From CALCEB01 sp035531475 (lineage in GTDB: Bacteria > Acidobacteriota > Terriglobia > UBA7540), in assembly GCA_035531475.1 (NCBI GenBank), contig DATKST010000071.1, positions 1 through 8,870 of the forward strand: a stretch of DNA of 8,870 bases, read 5' to 3'. Each line of letters begins with the position of its first letter. Within the stretch, counting starts at the first letter, position 1. Position numbers and translations under genes: made by a program. This document shows positions 5,477 through 8,870 of this stretch, piece after piece. The notes below the pieces were generated by a model. It ran no database searches. It was not told where the DNA came from and worked only from the letters and a program-made list of their open reading frames with translations.

Positions 5477-7327
5477 ATGAGTTGTCGCCCATTCTTGCTG
5501 ATCGCCGTTGTGCTTGGTTTTACCCTGCCGGTTTTTCCCAAGACGGGAACACCGCAAGGCCAATCCGAAAGATTATCCCATGTTCGTGTGGTGCGCTTGA
5601 GTTTTGTTCAGGGCACCGTGACGGTGCGAGGCGCTGGAACCACCCAGTGGGCCAAAGGCTTAGTCAACTCGCCCATCCAGGAAGGGTTTTCCCTGGCCAC
5701 GGCACCCAAGAGCTTTGCGGAAGTGGAATTCGAGAATGGATCGACGATACGGTTGGGCGAACTTTCACGGATTGACTTCACGGAATTGGCGTTGACGCCC
5801 CAAGGCGACAAAATCAATCACCTTGCTTTTGACCAGGGTTATGCCACCTTCCATTTTCTTCCTGAGCACAACGATGATTACCAGGTGAAGACCGCGGACG
5901 CGACGCTGACACCGCACGGCAAGAGCGAATTCCGGACTGACTTCGAGCAGGGCAAACTGCGAGTGGAAGTTTTCAGCGGCCATGTGGACGTTGCCGCTCC
6001 CCACGCGGCGGAGAGAATCGGAAAAGACAAGGTCCTGGCCTACAACACCGCCTCCGGCAAGCCCTTTGACCTGACTCACGGCATTCAAAAAGATCAATGG
6101 GACCAGTGGGCGATGGCTCGCGATCAGCAGACGACGCTGGCCTTCAATGACCAGGCAGTGAGCCCTGAATCCCAGATGTATGGTTGGAGTGACCTGGGTA
6201 CCTACGGCGATTGGTCCTATTACCCCGGATATGGCTACGGCTGGGCGCCCTATGAGGGGATGGGTTGGTCGCCTTATTCGATGGGTATGATGGGCGTGTA
6301 TCCGGGAATGGGTTACACGTGGATTTCCGGTGAACCGTGGGGTTGGTTGCCCTACCACTATGGCCTGTGGAACTTTGATTCCGGCATGGGCTGGTTTTGG
6401 AGTCCGGGCCTTATGGGGGGTGGCTGGTCTCCGGCGCTGGTGAATTGGTATGGGGGCGGCGGTCTGATTGGCTGGGGACCGATGGGAATGGGTTGCGCTC
6501 TAAGTGGGCCTGGTTGCATTATGACCGCTCCGTACGGAGCGTTGCAGAATGGGGGCCTGATCGCCTCGGGTGGCGGCGCCGGTCCGGCTCCGGGTGAAGT
6601 TAAGCGTATTAATGAACCGCAGGCTCCCCTAGCGGCTCTGACAAGGTCGCCGGGGTTGCCGCTTCCCCGTGGAGTGGTCTTCCCAGGTGGTCCGCGCGGC
6701 GCCCTTATCGCTTCGGGCGGAGGCCGCGTTCCGGCCAGTGCTTTCCTGGCCAGAAGCGGTTTGGCTCATTCGACGGCCCAGAGCGGAATTCAAGCGGCCC
6801 GTGGAGCCAGCGCGCGAGCGCCGCGAAGCATTACGGCCTCTAGTTTCGCACGCGGCGGCGCGGCGGCCCCGTCCACCGTGATCATGGGCAAACAGGTGAG
6901 TCCGCAAGCGGTTCTGGGAAGCCACCAATCCTTCTTTGACCGGGCCTTTGTCGGCAGCAACCGTGGGCCCGTCCATGCGGCGCTCGGCAATACGCTGGGC
7001 GGACGTTTCCCCACCGTGGCCGACGCTCATGGAAACTTGATGCCGAAGCCTGTGGAAGGACGAGGCATGGAGTCCGCGAGAGGGTTCAGCGCAATGGGAG
7101 GCAGAACGGGTGGCTCGTCCTTTTCGAGAATGGGGGGTGGGCCTGTGGCGCTTCCCCGCATGTCTGCTCAGGGGGGTGGGCGCTCGTCCGGCCGTTCGGG
7201 CTTCTCGGGTGGATCCTTCGGCGGCGGACATGGCGGTGGGTTTGGCTTTTCCAGACCGAGCGCCAGTGCTCCGTCGGCCAGCGCAGGCCACGCTGCCGCC
7301 GGGGGTGGTGGCGGAAGCCATCACTAA
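5477..7327 (+). CDS. Secreted FecR-domain protein with W/Y/G-rich (DUF6600-like) region and Gly-Ser tail
   Basis: 616 residues. Residues 1-22 form a Sec-type signal peptide (hydrophobic FLLIAVVLGFTLPVF). A FecR-type domain spans about 36-170, with the characteristic QGTVTVRG, EFENGSTIRLGELSRIDF and VEVFSGHVDV beta segments. About 233-335 is a dense Trp/Tyr/Gly/Pro region (for example YGYGWAPYEGMGWSPY, TWISGEPWGWLPYHYGLWNF) resembling DUF6600-type repeats. The remainder is low-complexity Ala/Gly/Ser/Arg, ending in Gly-rich runs and a GGGSHH terminus. The segment LIASGGG occurs twice (361-367 and 410-416). The start is set by GGAGGT with a 5-nt spacer. Unlike true FecR, no ECF sigma factor or TonB receptor lies nearby, there is no cytoplasmic anti-sigma part, and the domain is exported. 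A periplasmic or cell-surface structural or binding role is likely; the function is unknown. The gene converges on ygfZ with 7 bp between stops. Confidence 0.88.
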   Translation: MSCRPFLLIAVVLGFTLPVFPKTGTPQGQSERLSHVRVVRLSFVQGTVTVRGAGTTQWAKGLVNSPIQEGFSLATAPKSFAEVEFENGSTIRLGELSRIDFTELALTPQGDKINHLAFDQGYATFHFLPEHNDDYQVKTADATLTPHGKSEFRTDFEQGKLRVEVFSGHVDVAAPHAAERIGKDKVLAYNTASGKPFDLTHGIQKDQWDQWAMARDQQTTLAFNDQAVSPESQMYGWSDLGTYGDWSYYPGYGYGWAPYEGMGWSPYSMGMMGVYPGMGYTWISGEPWGWLPYHYGLWNFDSGMGWFWSPGLMGGGWSPALVNWYGGGGLIGWGPMGMGCALSGPGCIMTAPYGALQNGGLIASGGGAGPAPGEVKRINEPQAPLAALTRSPGLPLPRGVVFPGGPRGALIASGGGRVPASAFLARSGLAHSTAQSGIQAARGASARAPRSITASSFARGGAAAPSTVIMGKQVSPQAVLGSHQSFFDRAFVGSNRGPVHAALGNTLGGRFPTVADAHGNLMPKPVEGRGMESARGFSAMGGRTGGSSFSRMGGGPVALPRMSAQGGGRSSGRSGFSGGSFGGGHGGGFGFSRPSASAPSASAGHAAAGGGGGSHH

Positions 7328-7334
7328 CGCTGGT

Positions 7335-8459
7335 TCAGTCCGGGATCGTGGCTGGGACGTCTTGAGATCGCGGTTGGGATGCGGCGGACGAGTAGAACGG
7401 AAGGCGCGCAACCTCCGCCGCGCTGCCAGAGCCGAGAACCAACCGCGTTCCGGGTTCGTGGAACTCACGACGCACATAAGCCAGTGCGATGGCGCGGCCA
7501 AGCGAAGGTGAAACGCAGGCGCTGGTGACCTCGCCGATTTGCCTGCCTTCGGCAATCAGTTTTTCTCCAACCGCCGGAACCTGGGAAGAGTCCACGAACA
7601 GGCCCGCCATTCTCCAGTTGACGTGCCCCCGGCTGCGCGCCCGTTCCACAATCTCCTGCCCAATGTAACAGCCTTTCGTAAAGCTCAAGGCGTTCAGCAA
7701 GCCGGCTTCGAGAGGCAGCGTGTCCTCCGCGAGTTCCTGTCCGTAGCGGGGAATTCCGGCTTCAATCCGCAGCGTCTCCAGCGCCTCAATTCCACACGGC
7801 AGCGCGCCGAACCGATGCGCATGGGCGCTGGCTTGTTCCCAAAGACCCGTCATCGCCTCCCGGCGGGTCCACACTTCGTAGCCTTCTTCTCCAGTGGAAC
7901 TGGCACGGGCAATGGTGGCCGGATGTCCGGCGAAGGACGCAGCGATGAAGTCGTATTCGTTCATGGCTGGAACCTCCACCTGAAGGCAGGCTTCGACAAG
8001 GCGGCGGGAAGCCGGACCCTGAAAGGAAAGGGTCCAAAGTTCAGCGGGCTGGAGCGGCACCCGCCCGCCGACGTTGTAGTGATTCAGGGATTGAAGGGCT
8101 TTTTCAGCAAGATCGGAGTCGGTCGCAAGGATGAAGGAATCCAGCGTGCAGTAAATCCATGTGTCGAACAGGATGTGGCCACGAGTGTCCAGCATGGTGG
8201 CGTAAGTGCCTTGTCCCGGATCGAGCTTTTTCACGTCATTTGTGACCATGCCTTGCAAGAAGCGCACCCGGTCGCTTCCCTTTGCGGTGAAGCGGGCGCG
8301 GAATGAGAAGTCAAAAATCCCCGCCGCCTGGCGAACCGCAAGATGTTCCACGGCCGGGTCTGAGAATCGTCCCGGAAGGAGCGCGCCGTGATACTCGACG
8401 AGCGGAAATCCGCCTTGAGCGTAGATATGCTGCAGCGGGTTTTTGACCGGTGTGTTCAT
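7335..8459 (-). CDS. ygfZ: tRNA-modifying/Fe-S cluster protein YgfZ (folate-binding, GcvT-like)
   Basis: 374 residues. The N-terminal and middle part has the GcvT-like folate-binding fold (FLQGMVTNDV at about 67-76). The diagnostic YgfZ motif KGCYIGQE is at 262-269 with the conserved cysteine at 264, followed by a C-terminal barrel ending near 355 and a short unmatched tail. This motif separates YgfZ from glycine-cleavage T protein; the length is somewhat longer than the E. coli protein. YgfZ acts in the cytoplasm, using tetrahydrofolate to support assembly or repair of certain Fe-S enzymes, including the tRNA thiolation enzyme MiaB. Start: GAGG, a 4-nt spacer (TTAA), then ATG; this site is one copy of an 11-bp direct repeat flanking a mobile element. 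Before the insertion, ATG directly followed the stop of the upstream membrane-protein gene, so ygfZ was probably translationally coupled to it. Confidence 0.93.
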   Translation of the reverse strand: MNTPVKNPLQHIYAQGGFPLVEYHGALLPGRFSDPAVEHLAVRQAAGIFDFSFRARFTAKGSDRVRFLQGMVTNDVKKLDPGQGTYATMLDTRGHILFDTWIYCTLDSFILATDSDLAEKALQSLNHYNVGGRVPLQPAELWTLSFQGPASRRLVEACLQVEVPAMNEYDFIAASFAGHPATIARASSTGEEGYEVWTRREAMTGLWEQASAHAHRFGALPCGIEALETLRIEAGIPRYGQELAEDTLPLEAGLLNALSFTKGCYIGQEIVERARSRGHVNWRMAGLFVDSSQVPAVGEKLIAEGRQIGEVTSACVSPSLGRAIALAYVRREFHEPGTRLVLGSGSAAEVARLPFYSSAASQPRSQDVPATIPD

Positions 8460-8467
8460 TTAACCTC
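8457..8467. repeat. Target-site duplication, left copy (contains ygfZ SD and start)
   Basis: CATTTAACCTC, identical to 8629-8639. Read on the minus strand it is GAGGTTAAATG, the Shine-Dalgarno, spacer and start codon of ygfZ. The last base (8467) is shared with the first base of the inverted repeat, so the duplication is 10 or 11 bp. Confidence 0.8.
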
Positions 8468-8628
8468 AATACTGTTCAGTTAAGGCGAGTTTCATAATCT
8501 TGATCTCAGAGTCGTCGCCTGACCCCTCACCCCGTCCCTCTCCCCGCAAGCGGGGAGAGGGACGGGGTGAGGGGCTCTGGTTCAACCGTGTGCATTATTC
8601 TCGAACGGACCTTAAGTGAACAGTATTG
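8467..8628. mobile_element. 162-bp IS4-type MITE inserted at an operon junction
   Basis: The left end reads CAATACTGTTCAGTTAAGG (8467-8485). The right end (8610-8628) is its inverted copy with one mismatch (18 of 19). The ends resemble the terminal repeat of IS4 as remembered, sharing CAGTTAAGG at the inner part, and IS4 duplicates about 11-13 bp, in line with the 10-11 bp here. The interior has no transposase and consists largely of a perfect 25-bp-arm hairpin (8523-8574). It is therefore a non-autonomous element that would be moved by an IS4-family transposase encoded elsewhere. Deleting the element and one direct-repeat copy restores CGAGGTTAAATGAACAC, with the upstream stop TAA abutting the ygfZ ATG. 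The insertion separates the two genes by 172 bp and disrupts neither. Confidence 0.85.
8523..8574. repeat. Perfect 25-bp-arm hairpin inside the MITE
   Basis: Arms 8523-8547 and 8550-8574 are perfect inverted copies around AA, with arms made of CCCC/CTCC-type pyrimidine runs on the left. The inner core CTCTCCCCGCAAGCGGGGAG is of a kind widely dispersed in bacterial genomes as a REP-like palindrome (from memory). In a transcript running from the membrane-protein gene toward ygfZ it would form a very stable stem with no U-run after it. It could pause or attenuate transcription or block 3' exonucleases. Confidence 0.9.
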
Positions 8629-8639
8629 CATTTAACCTC
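8629..8639. repeat. Target-site duplication, right copy (spare SD and ATG)
   Basis: CATTTAACCTC, identical to 8457-8467. On the minus strand it supplies the TAA stop of the membrane-protein gene (8634-8632) plus a Shine-Dalgarno and an ATG (8631-8629) that now opens a 34-codon frame into the element, ending at 8527. Confidence 0.8.
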
Positions 8640-8870
8640 GACGCAAGTGGGCAGAAATCAGGATGACGGCCATGCCCAGGCCCAGCGCGATGGCAAGCCA
8701 CATTTCCCTTCGCGCCCGGAACCAGTTCAAAGATTTCAAGGGAATGGTCAGGCACAAAGCAATCAAGAAAACGGCGAGCGCCAGGACAATCTTCAGGGTT
8801 AGCATCTTCCAGTAGATTCCCCACGGCGCTTCCCACACCAGGCTCATATTGTAAATCCCGCTGGCTATGA
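8632..8870 (-). CDS. Small integral membrane protein, C-terminal part (gene runs off the window)
   Basis: The frame is open to the right edge and ends in TAA at 8634-8632. It gives at least 78 residues, including seven before an internal Met at 8847 (ending GIYN). Two hydrophobic segments (MLTLKIVLALAVFLIALCLTI, then LAIALGLGMAVILISA) flank a basic loop (KSLNWFRARREM), followed by a short basic tail, HLRRG. By the positive-inside tendency the loop is probably cytoplasmic. The Met at 8847 has no clear Shine-Dalgarno, and the upstream residues fit the same style, so the real start is likely outside the window. It resembles the last two helices of small CopD-like or uncharacterised membrane proteins, but no family is assigned. 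Before the MITE insertion its stop codon directly abutted the ygfZ start, implying an operon with ygfZ. Confidence 0.7.
   Translation of the reverse strand, partial: IASGIYNMSLVWEAPWGIYWKMLTLKIVLALAVFLIALCLTIPLKSLNWFRARREMWLAIALGLGMAVILISAHLRRG

Noticed and set aside
6629..7555. 308-codon open frame on the minus strand
   Set aside because: It overlaps the FecR-domain gene and the end of ygfZ out of frame; the Arg/Ser/Ala-rich composition is typical of antisense reading of a GC-rich low-complexity region.
8467..8628. Could the element be simply a rho-independent terminator or attenuator of the upstream gene?
   Set aside because: There is no T-run after the hairpin, and the matching outer ends plus identical 11-bp flanks are better explained by transposition.

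Overview
The window looks like a chromosomal segment of a soil-type bacterium, most likely Acidobacteriota. This is inferred from protein flavour: a GMC oxidoreductase of the gluconate/sorbitol dehydrogenase-like class, a Tat-exported DUF362 protein, and a FecR-domain protein with a W/Y/G-rich middle and Gly-Ser tail. No marker gene is present, so the assignment is tentative. No rRNA, tRNA, CRISPR array or complete transposase was found.

Layout. Positions 99-2891 (minus strand) hold a likely two-gene operon: a GMC oxidoreductase followed 93 bp later by a Gfo/Idh/MocA oxidoreductase, a pairing typical of sugar or glycoside oxidation. Positions 2892-4046 have no convincing gene. This stretch holds a 110-bp palindromic MITE-like element with an 8-bp direct repeat on each side, a 16-bp direct repeat, two hairpins, and an isolated promoter-like sequence on the minus strand. 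Positions 4047-5177 (minus) encode a Tat-signal DUF362 protein. It is divergent from a secreted FecR-domain protein (5477-7327, plus), and the two share a 299-bp intergenic region. The FecR gene converges on ygfZ (7335-8459, minus) with only 7 bp between them. Upstream of ygfZ, on the same strand, is the 3' part of a small integral membrane protein gene that runs off the right edge.

The most interesting structure is at 8457-8639. A 162-bp non-coding element has 19-bp terminal inverted repeats (18/19 matching) resembling IS4-family ends. It contains a perfect 25-bp-arm hairpin and is flanked by an 11-bp direct repeat. Removing the element and one repeat copy rebuilds a tight operon junction in which the stop codon of the membrane-protein gene (TAA) directly abuts the ATG of ygfZ. 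The duplicated target is the Shine-Dalgarno plus start-codon segment itself. Both genes therefore stayed intact, and a spare initiation site now reads into the element.

I see no clearly new multi-gene defence or metabolic system. The novelty is mainly in mobile-element architecture and its possible regulatory effect on ygfZ, and secondarily in the GMC/Gfo pair, whose Gfo member has an unusual C-terminus.
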